From Nonomuraea thailandensis (GTDB taxonomy: Bacteria > Actinomycetota > Actinomycetes > Streptosporangiales > Streptosporangiaceae): a DNA stretch of 64,000 nucleotides. A program made the position numbers and the translations under genes. Shown here in pieces: positions 1-8,316 of the stretch (its first letter is position 1; the number at the start of each line of letters is the position of its first letter). The notes beneath the pieces are model-generated. The model saw nothing but the letters and a program-made list of their open reading frames with translations, ran no database searches and had not been told where the DNA came from. Where the stretch lies: the NCBI RefSeq assembly GCF_024172165.1, contig NZ_JAMZEB010000002.1, forward strand, positions 6,593,501 through 6,657,500, read 5' to 3'.

Positions 1-1
1 G

Positions 2-325
2 GGCCAGTCGGGTGACGAGCTCATGTCGGACGCCAAGGACCTGGAGCGGGCCGGGGCGTTCTCGGTGGTGCTGGAGTGCGTGCCGGCCGACCTGGCGCAC
101 CGGGTGACGACGTCGCTGGCGATCCCGACCATCGGCATCGGGGCGGGGGCGGCGACGGACGCCCAGGTGCTGGTGTGGCAGGACCTCATGGGGCTCACGC
201 CGCGGCCGGCCAGGTTCGTCAAGCGGTACTCCGATCTCGCCGGCGAGATGGACCGCGCCGTACGCGCCTTCGCCGACGACGTGGCGTCCGGGGCGTTCCC
301 GGCGGCGGAGCACACCTACAGCTGA
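2..325 (+). CDS. panB: Ketopantoate hydroxymethyltransferase, C-terminal part (partial)
   Basis: The gene runs in from the left edge; only about 107 C-terminal residues are present, ending in TGA. PanB makes ketopantoate from 2-oxoisovalerate and methylene-tetrahydrofolate, the first committed step of pantothenate and CoA synthesis in the cytoplasm. Family signatures visible are VVLECVP, the IPTIGIGAGAATDAQVLV block (the TIGIGAG stretch lies at the substrate pocket in this family) and the RFVKRYSDL tail. The catalytic N-terminal half lies outside the window. It converges on the dehydratase gene, with a hairpin between them. Family assignment is secure; the start and operon partners cannot be seen. 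Confidence 0.93.
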   Translation, partial: GQSGDELMSDAKDLERAGAFSVVLECVPADLAHRVTTSLAIPTIGIGAGAATDAQVLVWQDLMGLTPRPARFVKRYSDLAGEMDRAVRAFADDVASGAFPAAEHTYS

Positions 326-337
326 TCGGGCACCCAC

Positions 338-372
338 CCCCGGCGTCCGCCCCACGTGGGTGGCCGCCGGGG
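338..372. terminator. GC-rich hairpin between convergent genes
   Basis: CCCCGGCG (338-345) and CGCCGGGG (365-372) form a perfect 8-bp stem around a 19-nt loop, in the 61-bp gap between the convergent panB and dehydratase stops. There is no T-run, as is usual for high-GC actinomycetes. It could serve both directions. The call rests on structure and position only. Confidence 0.45.
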
Positions 373-386
373 TCCGGCGTGCCGGG

Positions 387-1451
387 TCAGCCGGTGGTCA
401 GGGTGGCGGGGTCGGTGTTCGAACCGCACACCACCACGGCCACCCGCTCCCCGGGAGCCGGCCGGTAGACGCCCGACAGCAGGGCCGCGTAGGCGGCCGC
501 GCCCGCGTGCTCGGCCGCCAGCCGGTGCCGCTCCCAGAGCGTACGCCGCGCCGACACGATCGCCTCGTCCGTCACCAGCACGCTCTCCACCCGGGGCCCG
601 GACAGCACCTCGAACGCCAGCCCGCCGATCCTGCTGGCCCCCAGCGCGTCGGCCGCCACACCGCCGACCTCGACCCGCACCGGCTCGCCCGCGTCGAGTG
701 CCGCGTGCAGGGTCGGGATCCGCTCGGGCTCGACACAGACGATCCTCGGCCCGCCCACCGGGCCGGAACCGCCCGGAGCCGCGGCGCCCGCCGGACCCGA
801 ACCGGCCGAAGCCGCGGCGCCCGCCGGACCCGAACCGGCCGAAGCCGCGGCGCCCGCCGGACCCGAGCCGGCCGGGATCGCGGTGGCCGGGATCGCGGTG
901 GCCGTGCCGAGCGTGATGCCGGCCGCGAAGCCGCCGCCGCCGACCGCCACCAGCACGGTGTCCACCCCGCCGGTCTGCTCCACGAGCTCCAGCCCCGTGG
1001 TCCCCTGCCCCGCCACCACCTCGGCCTGGTCGTAGGCGTGCACCGCCAGCGCCCCGGTCTCCGCGGCCCGCTTGGCGGCGGCGTCGGCGGCCTCGGAGTA
1101 GATGGCCCCGGTCTGGGTGATGTGCGCGCCCAGCGCCCGCAGCCCCGCCACCTTGACCGGGCTGGTCACCTCGGGCACGAAGATCTCCGCCCGCACGCCC
1201 AGCGCCCGCGCGGCGAACGCCACCGCCAGCCCGTGGTTGCCCCCGCTGGCGGCGATCACGCCGCTCGCGGGCAGCTCACCGGCGGACACCATGCGGTTGA
1301 ACGCCCCGCGCACCTTGAAGGAGCCCGTGTGCTGCAGCAGCTCCAGCTTCAGCCACAACCCGGGCGAGACCTCGATCACGGGCGTGCGGAGCACGTGCCC
1401 GGCGATCCGGCGCGCGGCCGCCCGCACGTGCTCATGGTCAACAGTCGTCAC
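387..1451 (-). CDS. PLP-dependent threonine/serine dehydratase family protein with an in-frame repeat insertion
   Basis: A 354-residue fold-type II PLP enzyme of the threonine/serine dehydratase or racemase group, expected to deaminate hydroxy amino acids in the cytoplasm. The PLP lysine is in TGSFKVRGAFN (about K46), the substrate loop is ASGGNHG, and the phosphate-binding glycine loop is VGGGGFAAG. After that loop, where relatives have a short helix before VCVEPE, this protein has about 40 residues of Ala/Gly/Ser/Pro repeats. The GTG start at 1451 lies 12 bases past the upstream lyase stop; an in-frame TTG at 1460 is an alternative. No strong Shine-Dalgarno is seen, so translation may depend on the upstream gene. 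Dehydratase and racemase activity cannot be told apart here. Confidence 0.82.
   Translation of the reverse strand: MTTVDHEHVRAAARRIAGHVLRTPVIEVSPGLWLKLELLQHTGSFKVRGAFNRMVSAGELPASGVIAASGGNHGLAVAFAARALGVRAEIFVPEVTSPVKVAGLRALGAHITQTGAIYSEAADAAAKRAAETGALAVHAYDQAEVVAGQGTTGLELVEQTGGVDTVLVAVGGGGFAAGITLGTATAIPATAIPAGSGPAGAAASAGSGPAGAAASAGSGPAGAAAPGGSGPVGGPRIVCVEPERIPTLHAALDAGEPVRVEVGGVAADALGASRIGGLAFEVLSGPRVESVLVTDEAIVSARRTLWERHRLAAEHAGAAAYAALLSGVYRPAPGERVAVVVCGSNTDPATLTTG
781..903. repeat. Coding minisatellite inside the dehydratase gene
   Basis: Three tandem 33-bp units (starting 781, 814 and 847, the last diverging at its end) are followed by two 15-bp units (about 874-903). They encode an 11-residue AGSGPAGAA-type unit and then ATAIP twice. 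All units are multiples of three, so the frame is kept. The near-identity of copies suggests recent slippage or unequal crossover. Confidence 0.85.
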
Positions 1452-1462
1452 GGTGTCCAAGG

Positions 1463-2635
1463 CTATGCCAGGGCCCGGGACACGTCGGCCCACAGGTCCT
1501 CGGGGTGCTCGATGCCGGCCGCGATGCGCACAGTGCCCTCGCCGATGCCGCAGCGTCGCAGCTCCTCCGGGCTGAGCGCGCGGTGGGAGGTGGTGGCGGG
1601 GTGCAGGACGAGCGTCTCGACGCCGCCGAGCGAGGGGGCGAGCAGCGCCAGCCGTACGGAGCTCATGAACCGCTCCCCCGCCGCCCGCCCGCCGGCCAGA
1701 TCGAAGGCGAACACCCCGCCGAACCCGGGCAGCAGCTTGCCCGCCAGCTCGTACGAGGGGTGCGTGACCAGCCCCGGCCAGTGCACCGCCGTGACGGCGG
1801 GGTGCTCGGCCAGCCGGGTGGCCAGGTACTCGGCGTTGGCGCAGTGGCGCTCCATGCGCAGCGCGAGCGTCTGCAGCCCGCGCACGGTCAGCCAGCTCGC
1901 GAACGGGTCGGGCGAGGCCCCCAGCTCGATCGCGAAGTGCCACAGCTCGTCGTAGAGGCGGCGGTCGGCGAAGACGGCGATCCCGCCCACCACGTCGGTG
2001 TGCCCGGACAGGTACTTGGTGGTGGAGTGCACGACGATGTCCGCCCCGTGCTCGAACGGGCGGCACAGCAGGGGCGTGGCGAACGTGTTGTCCACCACGG
2101 ACAGGATCCCCAGGTCGCGGGCCGCCTCGCACATCCCGGGCAGGTCGGCCACCAGCGTCATCGGGTTGCTGATCGTCTCCAGGTAGACCAGCCGGGTCCC
2201 GGGCCGGACGGCGGCGCGCAGGGCGGCCGGGTCGTTCTCCGGCACGTACGTGACGGTGATGCCGAACCGGGCGACCAGCTCGTTGATCATGGCGGCGGTG
2301 CCCCCGTACAGCGAGCTCTGGGCCACGAAGTGGTCGCCGGGCTTGAGCAGGCCGAGCAGGACCACGTTGATCGCGCCCATGCCCGAGCCCGTCGCGATGG
2401 CGTGCTCGCCGCCCTCCAGCCCCGCCACGGCGAGCTCCAGCGAGCGCACGGTGGGGTTGCTGTAGCGCCCGTACACGAACGCCCCGTCGGGGCGCCCCAT
2501 CGACTCGGCCATGACGGCGGGGTCGTCGAAGGTGAAGCCGGAGGTCTGGTAGATCGGCATGCTGATCGGGCGGCTGCCCTCGATGGGCGGCTGCGGGACG
2601 TGCACGGCTCTCGTCTCGGGGCGGTAATCGTTCAT
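1463..2635 (-). CDS. Cys/Met-metabolism PLP lyase (cystathionine or methionine gamma-lyase-like)
   Basis: A 390-residue fold-type I enzyme of the trans-sulfuration family. Visible signatures are YGRYSNPTVRSLE near the N-terminus (Tyr/Arg contacting PLP phosphate of the partner subunit), SLYGGT, the ETISNP loop, DNTFATP (Asp to the pyridine nitrogen) and the Schiff-base lysine in HSTTKYLSG (about residue 200). Length fits the family. Members cleave or form C-S bonds of cystathionine, homocysteine or methionine; sequence alone does not separate gamma-lyase from gamma-synthase or methionine gamma-lyase. The start chosen is ATG 2635; an upstream in-frame ATG at 2650 adds MDPWV. The divergent MocR gene starts only 59 bp away and probably controls it. 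The dehydratase follows directly, forming a small amino-acid operon. Confidence 0.85.
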   Translation of the reverse strand: MNDYRPETRAVHVPQPPIEGSRPISMPIYQTSGFTFDDPAVMAESMGRPDGAFVYGRYSNPTVRSLELAVAGLEGGEHAIATGSGMGAINVVLLGLLKPGDHFVAQSSLYGGTAAMINELVARFGITVTYVPENDPAALRAAVRPGTRLVYLETISNPMTLVADLPGMCEAARDLGILSVVDNTFATPLLCRPFEHGADIVVHSTTKYLSGHTDVVGGIAVFADRRLYDELWHFAIELGASPDPFASWLTVRGLQTLALRMERHCANAEYLATRLAEHPAVTAVHWPGLVTHPSYELAGKLLPGFGGVFAFDLAGGRAAGERFMSSVRLALLAPSLGGVETLVLHPATTSHRALSPEELRRCGIGEGTVRIAAGIEHPEDLWADVSRALA

Positions 2636-2673
2636 GACCCAAGGATCCATCGGCGGCAGATCCGATGTGAGAG

Positions 2674-2709
2674 CCAATACGGCAGAATTGGTCCATGAAT
2701 GGGACCAAT
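2674..2709. promoter_or_regulatory. Probable MocR operator over the divergent start region
   Basis: ATTGGTCC (2687-2694) and GGACCAAT (2702-2709) form a perfect 8-bp inverted repeat with a 7-bp spacer that contains the regulator's own ATG (2695). A third half-site, CCAAT, lies at 2674-2678. Position and symmetry suggest autorepression of the MocR gene and control of the divergent lyase. Binding is inferred. Confidence 0.6.
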
Positions 2710-4116
2710 CTCGATGATCTCATTGATCTGCTCGGCCGGTGGGCGTCCGGGCGCGGGCCGCTGTACCTGCTGCTCGCCGCCCGGCTGCGGGCGCTGATCG
2801 ACGACGGAGTGCTCGCACCGGACGAGCCGCTGCCTCCCGACCGGGTGCTGGCCAGGCGGCTGGCGGTGGGCCGGGGCACGGTGGTGGCCGCGTACGACCT
2901 GCTCCAGCAGGAGGGCCGGCTGCTGCGCAGGCAGGGCAGCGGCACCAGGGTGGCCGCGATCGACCTGCCCGCCACGCGCGCGGCCGACGGCGTGGTCGCC
3001 AACCCGCTGCTGCAGCACATCCTGCACCCGCCGGACAACGTGCAGCTCCTGACGTGCGCCGCCCCGCACGACCCGCCGCCCGCGCTGTCCGAGGCGTACG
3101 CCGAGGCCGCCCACCGCCTGGCCGGGCTGCACGAGATGGGCTACGACCCGGCGGGCAACCGGGAGCTGCGGGCGGCGCTGGCCGCGTACTACACGGGGCG
3201 CGGCCTGCGCACGACGCCCGACGAGATCATCGTGACGACGGGCGCCCAGCAGGCGCTCACCCTGCTCACCGGCCTGCTGGTGGCGCCGGGCGACACGGTG
3301 CTGGCCGAGACGCCGACCTATCCGGGCGCGCTGGAGGCGTTCAGGCACGCGGCGGCGGTCGTGCGGCCCGCCACCGGCGTCGAGGACCTGCGTGAGCGCC
3401 CGGCGCTGGCCTACTTCGTCCCCTCGGTCCGCAACCCGGACGGCGCGATCATGGACAACCCGTCCCGCAGGCGGCTGGCCGGCCTGGCCGCCGAGCACGA
3501 CGTGCCGCTGATCGACGACGAGGTCCGCGCCGAGCTGTGCTTCTCGGGCGAGACGCCGGCGCCGCTGGCCGGGTTCCACCGGGGCGAGCAGATCATCACG
3601 ATCGGCTCGCTGAGCAAGCTCGTCTGGGGCGGGCTGCGGGTCGGCTGGATCCGCGCGGCGGCGCCGCTGGTCTCGCGGCTGGCCAGGCTGCGGGCCGTGC
3701 ACGACCTCGGCGGCGAGGTGGTCAGCCAGCTCGCCGCCGCCGCGCTGCTGCGCCGCCTGGACGAGGTGCGCGCCGCCCAGCTCGCGACGCTGCGCCGCCG
3801 CCACGACCACCTGTGCGCCGAGCTGCGGGCGCGGCTGCCGTCCTGGACGTTCGAGCCCGCGCTCGGCGGCCAGACCATCTGGGTACGCCTCCCGCACGGC
3901 GACGCCGACTCCTTCTCCCAGGTGGCGCTCAGGCACGGCGTCGCGGTGCCGCCCGGCCGCTCCTTCGACCCGCTGGGCGCCTTCGCCGACCACATGCGGC
4001 TGCACTTCCTCTTCCCCGAGGACGAGCTTTCGCGGGCGGTGAACAACCTGGCCGCGGCCTGGGCCTCGTACGACGGAGCCGGTCGCACGGTCTCCCGCCA
4101 CCCCCTCGTCGTCTGA
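2695..4116 (+). CDS. MocR/PdxR-type regulator (GntR winged helix fused to aminotransferase domain)
   Basis: A 473-residue regulator. Residues about 20-85 are a GntR winged helix (LARRLAVGRGTVVAAYDLL, then GSGTRVA); residues about 110-465 are a fold-type I aminotransferase domain with the PLP-binding lysine at about K308 in GSLSKLVWGG. MocR proteins sense PLP or a PLP-amino acid adduct and control genes for vitamin B6 or amino acid use. Its closest neighbour is the divergent PLP lyase, its likely target. The ATG start sits inside a palindrome and has no Shine-Dalgarno, so the mRNA may be leaderless. The same strand continues into the hydrolase gene after 12 bp. Confidence 0.9.
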   Translation: MNGTNLDDLIDLLGRWASGRGPLYLLLAARLRALIDDGVLAPDEPLPPDRVLARRLAVGRGTVVAAYDLLQQEGRLLRRQGSGTRVAAIDLPATRAADGVVANPLLQHILHPPDNVQLLTCAAPHDPPPALSEAYAEAAHRLAGLHEMGYDPAGNRELRAALAAYYTGRGLRTTPDEIIVTTGAQQALTLLTGLLVAPGDTVLAETPTYPGALEAFRHAAAVVRPATGVEDLRERPALAYFVPSVRNPDGAIMDNPSRRRLAGLAAEHDVPLIDDEVRAELCFSGETPAPLAGFHRGEQIITIGSLSKLVWGGLRVGWIRAAAPLVSRLARLRAVHDLGGEVVSQLAAAALLRRLDEVRAAQLATLRRRHDHLCAELRARLPSWTFEPALGGQTIWVRLPHGDADSFSQVALRHGVAVPPGRSFDPLGAFADHMRLHFLFPEDELSRAVNNLAAAWASYDGAGRTVSRHPLVV

Positions 4117-4128
4117 AAGGGTGGATGC

Positions 4129-4818
4129 ATGCAGACGACGTTCGTACTGGTGCACAGCCCCTCCGTGGGGCCCTCGACGTGGGCTCCGGTGGCCGAGTCG
4201 CTGGAGCGCCGCGGGCATGCCGCCGTGGTGCCCGACCTGACCGGCGTGTCGGCGGGCGGGCCGCCCTACTGGCCGAGGGTGGTGGCCGCGGTGCGCGCCG
4301 CCGTCCCCGCCGACGGGCCCCTCGTGCTGGTCGTGCACAGCAACGCCGGCTTCTTCCTGCCGGTGATCAAGGAGGGGCTGGGCGAGCGGGTGGTGGCGTG
4401 CGTGTTCGCCGACGCGCACATCCCGCCCGGGGAAGGGCTGGTCAGGACCGCCGAGGAGGCGTTCCTGCCGTTCCTGCATGACCTGGCGGGCCCCGACGGC
4501 GTGCTGCCGCGCTGGACCGACTGGTGGGACGAGGAGGACGTGGTGGCCATGCTGCCCGACCCCGCCGTCCGGATCCGGGTGGCGGCCGAGCAGCCGCGGC
4601 TGCCGCTCGCCTACTACACCCAGCCGATCCCCGTGCCCGCCGGGTGGGACACCGTCAGGTGCTCGTTGCTCTGGTTCGGCCCGCCGTACGACGCGGTCGC
4701 CGAGGAGGCGGCCCGCAGGGGCTGGCCGGTGACCAGGGTGCCCGGCATGCACCTGCACCAGATCGTCGACCCGGAAGGCGTCACCGACGCGCTGCTCAAG
4801 CTCTCCAGGAAGTCGTGA
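4129..4818 (+). CDS. Alpha/beta hydrolase
   Basis: A 229-residue single-domain alpha/beta hydrolase. The N-terminus TFVLVHSPSVGPSTWAPV matches the oxyanion-hole strand-loop, and the nucleophile elbow is VVHSNAG with Ser at about residue 71 (HSNAG in place of strict GxSxG). The catalytic His is probably in the C-terminal GMHLHQIVDP. No signal peptide is present, so it should be cytoplasmic. Related actinobacterial proteins are annotated only as esterases or hydrolases, and the substrate cannot be predicted. It lies 12 bp after the MocR gene and 45 bp before an ABC exporter; the GGGTGGATGC context before ATG 4129 gives a usable ribosome site. Confidence 0.82.
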   Translation: MQTTFVLVHSPSVGPSTWAPVAESLERRGHAAVVPDLTGVSAGGPPYWPRVVAAVRAAVPADGPLVLVVHSNAGFFLPVIKEGLGERVVACVFADAHIPPGEGLVRTAEEAFLPFLHDLAGPDGVLPRWTDWWDEEDVVAMLPDPAVRIRVAAEQPRLPLAYYTQPIPVPAGWDTVRCSLLWFGPPYDAVAEEAARRGWPVTRVPGMHLHQIVDPEGVTDALLKLSRKS

Positions 4819-4863
4819 ATTCTTCACTGTCGCCCGGCTGCGCCCCCCGCGACAGTGGGACGC

Positions 4864-5745
4864 ATGACAGCGATCGACGTGAGCGGGCTCCGCAAGAGCC
4901 ATCAGGGTTTCGAGGCGGTGCGGGGCATCTCGTTCGAGGTGGCCGAGGGAGAGATCTTCGCGCTGCTCGGCAGGAACGGCGCGGGCAAGACCACCACGAT
5001 CGAGGTGCTGGCCGGCTTCCAGCGGGCCGACGGCGGCACGGTGCGGGTGCTGGGCCTCGACCCGCACGCCGACCGCGCCGCCGTACGCGGGCGCACCGGC
5101 GTCATGCTGCAGGAGGCCGGGTTCTTCCCTGACCTGACGGTCGCGCGGACCGTCGACACCTGGCGCGACTTCACCGCCGCGCCCCGGCCCCGCGACGAGG
5201 CGCTGGAGCTGGCCGGGCTGCGGGCCAGGTCGGGCACCAAGGTGCGGCAGCTCTCGGGCGGCGAGAAGCGCAGGCTGGACCTGGCGCTGGCCCTGCTGGG
5301 CCGCCCCGAGCTGCTCTTCCTCGACGAGCCGACCGCCGGCATGGACCCGGAGGCGCGCGCCGCCACCTGGCAGGTCATCCGCGACCTGGCCGGTCAGGGC
5401 ACCACGATCCTGCTGACCACGCACTACCTGGAGGAGGCGCAGCGCCTGGCCGCCTCGATGGCGATCATGGACGAGGGCCGCGTCGTGGCCTCCGGCGGCA
5501 TGGCCGAGACGCTCGCCGCCCGCGCCGGGCGGGTGGCGTTCCGGCTGCCCGCGCACGTGGAGCCCGGCGCCCTGCCGCTGCCGGTCACGGTCGAGCGGGG
5601 CCTGGCCGTGTGCCGCGCCGAGGACCCCGACCTGGCCGCGCAGACGCTGCTGACCTGGGCGGCCGAGCGCGGGCTGCGCCTGGCGGGCCTGGAGGTCCGC
5701 GCCGCCACGCTGGAGGACCTGTTCATGGAGATGAGCGCCCGATGA
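4864..5745 (+). CDS. ABC exporter ATP-binding subunit
   Basis: A 293-residue ATPase of the antibiotic/multidrug ABC-2 exporter class. It shows Walker A GRNGAGKTTT (about residues 37-46), signature LSGGEKRR, Walker B LLFLDEPTAGMDP and switch LTTHYLEEA. The C-terminal 70 residues are the variable tail typical of DrrA-like subunits. The start is ATG 4864 after GTGGGA; an in-frame GTG at 4855 is possible. It overlaps its permease by 4 bases (ATGA), showing translational coupling. With the kinase and response regulator downstream it forms a self-controlled export module, as in LiaRS/DesKR-type loci. The transported compound is unknown. Confidence 0.92.
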   Translation: MTAIDVSGLRKSHQGFEAVRGISFEVAEGEIFALLGRNGAGKTTTIEVLAGFQRADGGTVRVLGLDPHADRAAVRGRTGVMLQEAGFFPDLTVARTVDTWRDFTAAPRPRDEALELAGLRARSGTKVRQLSGGEKRRLDLALALLGRPELLFLDEPTAGMDPEARAATWQVIRDLAGQGTTILLTTHYLEEAQRLAASMAIMDEGRVVASGGMAETLAARAGRVAFRLPAHVEPGALPLPVTVERGLAVCRAEDPDLAAQTLLTWAAERGLRLAGLEVRAATLEDLFMEMSAR

Positions 5746-6461
5746 GCCTGACCGCCACCTACCGTCTCGGCACCCGCCTGTTCTGGCGGGACAGGGCCAT
5801 GTTGTTCGCCTCGGTCGTCACGCCGGTCGGCCTGGCCGTGGGCCTGCCCACGCTGATGCGGCACGTCACCTCGCAGGGCGTCGCCGGCGCCACGGCGCTC
5901 GCCCAGAGCTCGATCTCGATCCTGCTGGTGATCACCGCGTTCATGAACATCACCGTGGCCCTGACCGCCCGCCGCGACCAGCTCGTGCTCAAGCGGCTGC
6001 GCTCCACCCGGCTGACGGACGGCCAGCTCCTGCTTGGCCAGATCGCCAGCACGGCCACGCAGACCGTGGTCCTGATCGTGGTGTGCGCGCTGGCCGTGCG
6101 GCTCGCCGCGGGGGTCCCGCTCCCCTCCGACCCGGTGGCCTTCGCCGCCGTCACGATCGCGGGCTCCGTGGTGATGGCCCTGCTCGGGGCGGCGTACACG
6201 GCGGCGATCCCGCGGGCCGAGCTGGCCGCCGCCTACACGATGCCGGTCTTCCTCGTGGCCGCCGTGTCGGCGGGCGCGATGGGGCCCATCCCGGTGCCCT
6301 CCTGGCTGCGGCCCGTCCTGGACCTGCTGCCCACCACGGTGGTGGTGGACGCGGTCAGGACCGGCGAGGTCGTGACGCCGTTCCTCGTGCTGGCGGGCTG
6401 GGCCGTCGTGGGCTTCGCGGCGCTGCGGCTGTGGTTCCGCTGGGAACCGCGCCGGTCATAA
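5742..6461 (+). CDS. ABC-2 type permease subunit
   Basis: A 239-residue membrane protein with about six hydrophobic segments: an N-terminal segment near TPVGLAVGLPTL, then SISILLVITAF, TVVLIVVCALAV, VTIAGSVVMALLGAAYTA, MPVFLVAAVSAGAM and a last one near FLVLAGWAVVGF. This is the ABC-2 permease layout. It partners the ATPase whose stop codon it overlaps. RRDQLVLKRLRSTRLT is the cytoplasmic loop that contacts the ATPase in this family. The histidine kinase begins 2 bases after its stop, so all four genes are probably one transcript. Confidence 0.88.
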   Translation: MSLTATYRLGTRLFWRDRAMLFASVVTPVGLAVGLPTLMRHVTSQGVAGATALAQSSISILLVITAFMNITVALTARRDQLVLKRLRSTRLTDGQLLLGQIASTATQTVVLIVVCALAVRLAAGVPLPSDPVAFAAVTIAGSVVMALLGAAYTAAIPRAELAAAYTMPVFLVAAVSAGAMGPIPVPSWLRPVLDLLPTTVVVDAVRTGEVVTPFLVLAGWAVVGFAALRLWFRWEPRRS

Positions 6462-6463
6462 TC

Positions 6464-7672
6464 GTGACCGTGGTCTCCTCCTCCGCTGCCCGCCGGCTGG
6501 CGAGCGTGCTCATCACGGCCGTCTCGTGCGCGTACACGGCGATCACGCTCGTCTACTTCCTGCAGGGCGTCTACTACGGCGTGCTGGCCGTCCTGTCCAT
6601 GGCGGCCGTCGTCGCCACCCATCACGTGAACATGCGGGCCGGCCTGCGCGGGGTGCGGCCGTCCCTGTTCCCCGCGACGCTGGTGCTGCAGGCGGTGGCC
6701 ACCTACCTGCCCGACCTCCTGCTGCCCGGCGGCATGTCGGCGCTGACCGCGCCGATGCTCGCCGGGTCGGTGCTGGTGCTCCTGCCCCTGCACTGGGGCG
6801 GCGCGCTGGTCGGGCTGATGATGCTCAGCGAGGGCACCCGGATGTGGTGGGGCCTGGCGGCGGCGCACGTCACGTTCTTCTACGTGGCCACGATCGCGAC
6901 GACGGGCGCCATGATCTACGCGCTGGTGCGGTTCGTCCGGGTGACGGTGGAGCTGGAGCAGGCCAGGGCCGAGCTGGCGGAGGCGGCGGTGCTCAAGGAG
7001 CGGCTGCGGATCTCCCGCGACCTGCACGACGGCCTGGGCCGCAGCCTCACCGCGATCGCGCTCAAGGGCGACCTGGCCGGCCGGCTCATCGAGCGCGACC
7101 CCGGCGCGGCGCGTACGGAGGTGGGCGAGCTGGTGCAGGTGGCCAGGGAGGCGGCCCACGACGTGCGGCACGTCGCCAGGGGCTACCGGGAGCTGTCGCT
7201 GGCGGGCGAGGTGGACCGGGCGGTGGCGCTGCTGGAGTCGTCGGGGGTGGGCGTGCAGGCGAACCTGGCGGACGTGCGGCTGCCCAGGCGTTCGGAGGAG
7301 GCGCTGGCGTGGGCCGTACGCGAGGGCGTCACCAACGTCCTGCGCCACAGCAGGGCCACGACCTGCACCATCACCACGTCGCTGCACGGCGGCGCGGTGC
7401 GGCTGGAGGTCGCCAACGACGGCGCACTCCCCGGCGACGTGGACGGCGCCCCCTCAGGGCCGGGCGACGGGGCCGCGCGGGCGAGCGGCGACACGGGACC
7501 GGGCGACCGGGCCGCGCGGGCGAGCGGCGGCACGGGATCGGCCGATCGGCCGATTCGGGCGGGCGGCGGTCTGACCGGGCTGGCCGAGCGGGCGGCGCAC
7601 GCGGGCGGCTCCTGCACGACCACCCCCACAGGCGAGGGCGGCTTCCTCCTGGCCGTCGAGGTCGCGACGTGA
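6464..7672 (+). CDS. NarL-family sensor histidine kinase
   Basis: A 402-residue DesK/LiaS-type kinase. The N-terminal 130 residues hold about five membrane segments with short loops. A coiled linker follows, then the HisKA_3 domain with phospho-acceptor His at about residue 188 in RISRDLHDGLGRSLTAI. The HATPase domain has N-box REGVTNVLRHS and G-box GGLTGLAERA. Between these boxes lies a roughly 45-residue Gly/Ala/Arg/Asp repeat replacing the short ATP-lid loop. The likely start is GTG 6464, two bases after the permease stop; GTG 6470 is an alternative. It probably senses the cargo or envelope stress linked to the exporter and phosphorylates the next gene's product. Confidence 0.9.
   Translation: MTVVSSSAARRLASVLITAVSCAYTAITLVYFLQGVYYGVLAVLSMAAVVATHHVNMRAGLRGVRPSLFPATLVLQAVATYLPDLLLPGGMSALTAPMLAGSVLVLLPLHWGGALVGLMMLSEGTRMWWGLAAAHVTFFYVATIATTGAMIYALVRFVRVTVELEQARAELAEAAVLKERLRISRDLHDGLGRSLTAIALKGDLAGRLIERDPGAARTEVGELVQVAREAAHDVRHVARGYRELSLAGEVDRAVALLESSGVGVQANLADVRLPRRSEEALAWAVREGVTNVLRHSRATTCTITTSLHGGAVRLEVANDGALPGDVDGAPSGPGDGAARASGDTGPGDRAARASGGTGSADRPIRAGGGLTGLAERAAHAGGSCTTTPTGEGGFLLAVEVAT
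7457..7563. repeat. Coding repeats in the kinase ATP-lid region
   Basis: Nearly three tandem units of about 39 bp encode GPGD-x-AARASG-type repeats between the N-box and G-box of the histidine kinase. The third unit has diverged. The frame is kept. The insertion sits in the loop that closes over ATP in this family. Confidence 0.75.
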
Positions 7673-7685
7673 CGGGAGCCGCTCC

Positions 7686-8291
7686 GTGATCAGGGTGCTG
7701 CTCGCCGAGGACATGCACATGATCCGGGCCGCCCTCACCGCCCTGCTCCGCCTGGAGCCCGACATCGAGGTGGTCGCGGAGGTCACCCGGGGCGACGAGA
7801 TCGTCCCCGAGGCGCTGCGCGTCCGGCCCGACGTCGCGGTCCTGGACATCGACCTGCCGGTCGTGGACGGCATCACCGCCGCCGCCACGCTCCGGGAGCG
7901 CCTGCCGTCCTGCCGCGTCCTGGTGCTCACGGCGATGGGCCAGCCCGGCCACGTACGCAGGGCGCTGGCCGTGGGCATCGAGGCGTTCCTGGTCAAGGAC
8001 GCCCCCGGCGACCGGCTGGCCGACTCGATCAGGCGCACCGCCGCCGGGCTGCGCGTGCTGGACGCGGAGCTGGTGTCCTCGGCCATGGAGTACGGCGAGA
8101 GCCCCCTGACGCCCAGGGAGTCGACCGTGCTCAAGGAGGCCGCCAGGGGCGCCTCGGCCGAGGAGATCGCCTCCCGCCTCCATCTCTCCCCCGGCACCGT
8201 GCGCAACTACCTGACCGGGGCGATCACGAAGACGGGCGCGCGCAACAAGATCGACGCCATCCGGATCGCCGAGGACGCCGGCTGGCTGTGA
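7686..8291 (+). CDS. NarL/FixJ-family response regulator
   Basis: A 201-residue regulator: receiver domain (residues 1-120) with acidic pocket E8-D9, phospho-acceptor D54 in VLDIDLP, T/S switch in VLVLTAMG and the conserved Lys in FLVKDAP. A LuxR-type helix-turn-helix follows at about 135-198 (LTPRESTVLKEAARG, SPGTVRNYL). It starts at GTG 7686, 13 bases after the kinase stop. As the partner of the preceding kinase it probably activates the upstream ABC exporter operon. Architecture matches DesR/LiaR. Confidence 0.92.
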   Translation: MIRVLLAEDMHMIRAALTALLRLEPDIEVVAEVTRGDEIVPEALRVRPDVAVLDIDLPVVDGITAAATLRERLPSCRVLVLTAMGQPGHVRRALAVGIEAFLVKDAPGDRLADSIRRTAAGLRVLDAELVSSAMEYGESPLTPRESTVLKEAARGASAEEIASRLHLSPGTVRNYLTGAITKTGARNKIDAIRIAEDAGWL

Positions 8292-8316
8292 CACCCGGCG
8301 TCCGCAGGAGGGGCGG

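Noticed and set aside
412..432. GTTCGAAC resembling a tRNA T-loop
   Set aside because: It lies inside the conserved C-terminus of the dehydratase, and no acceptor stem or anticodon arm can be folded around it.
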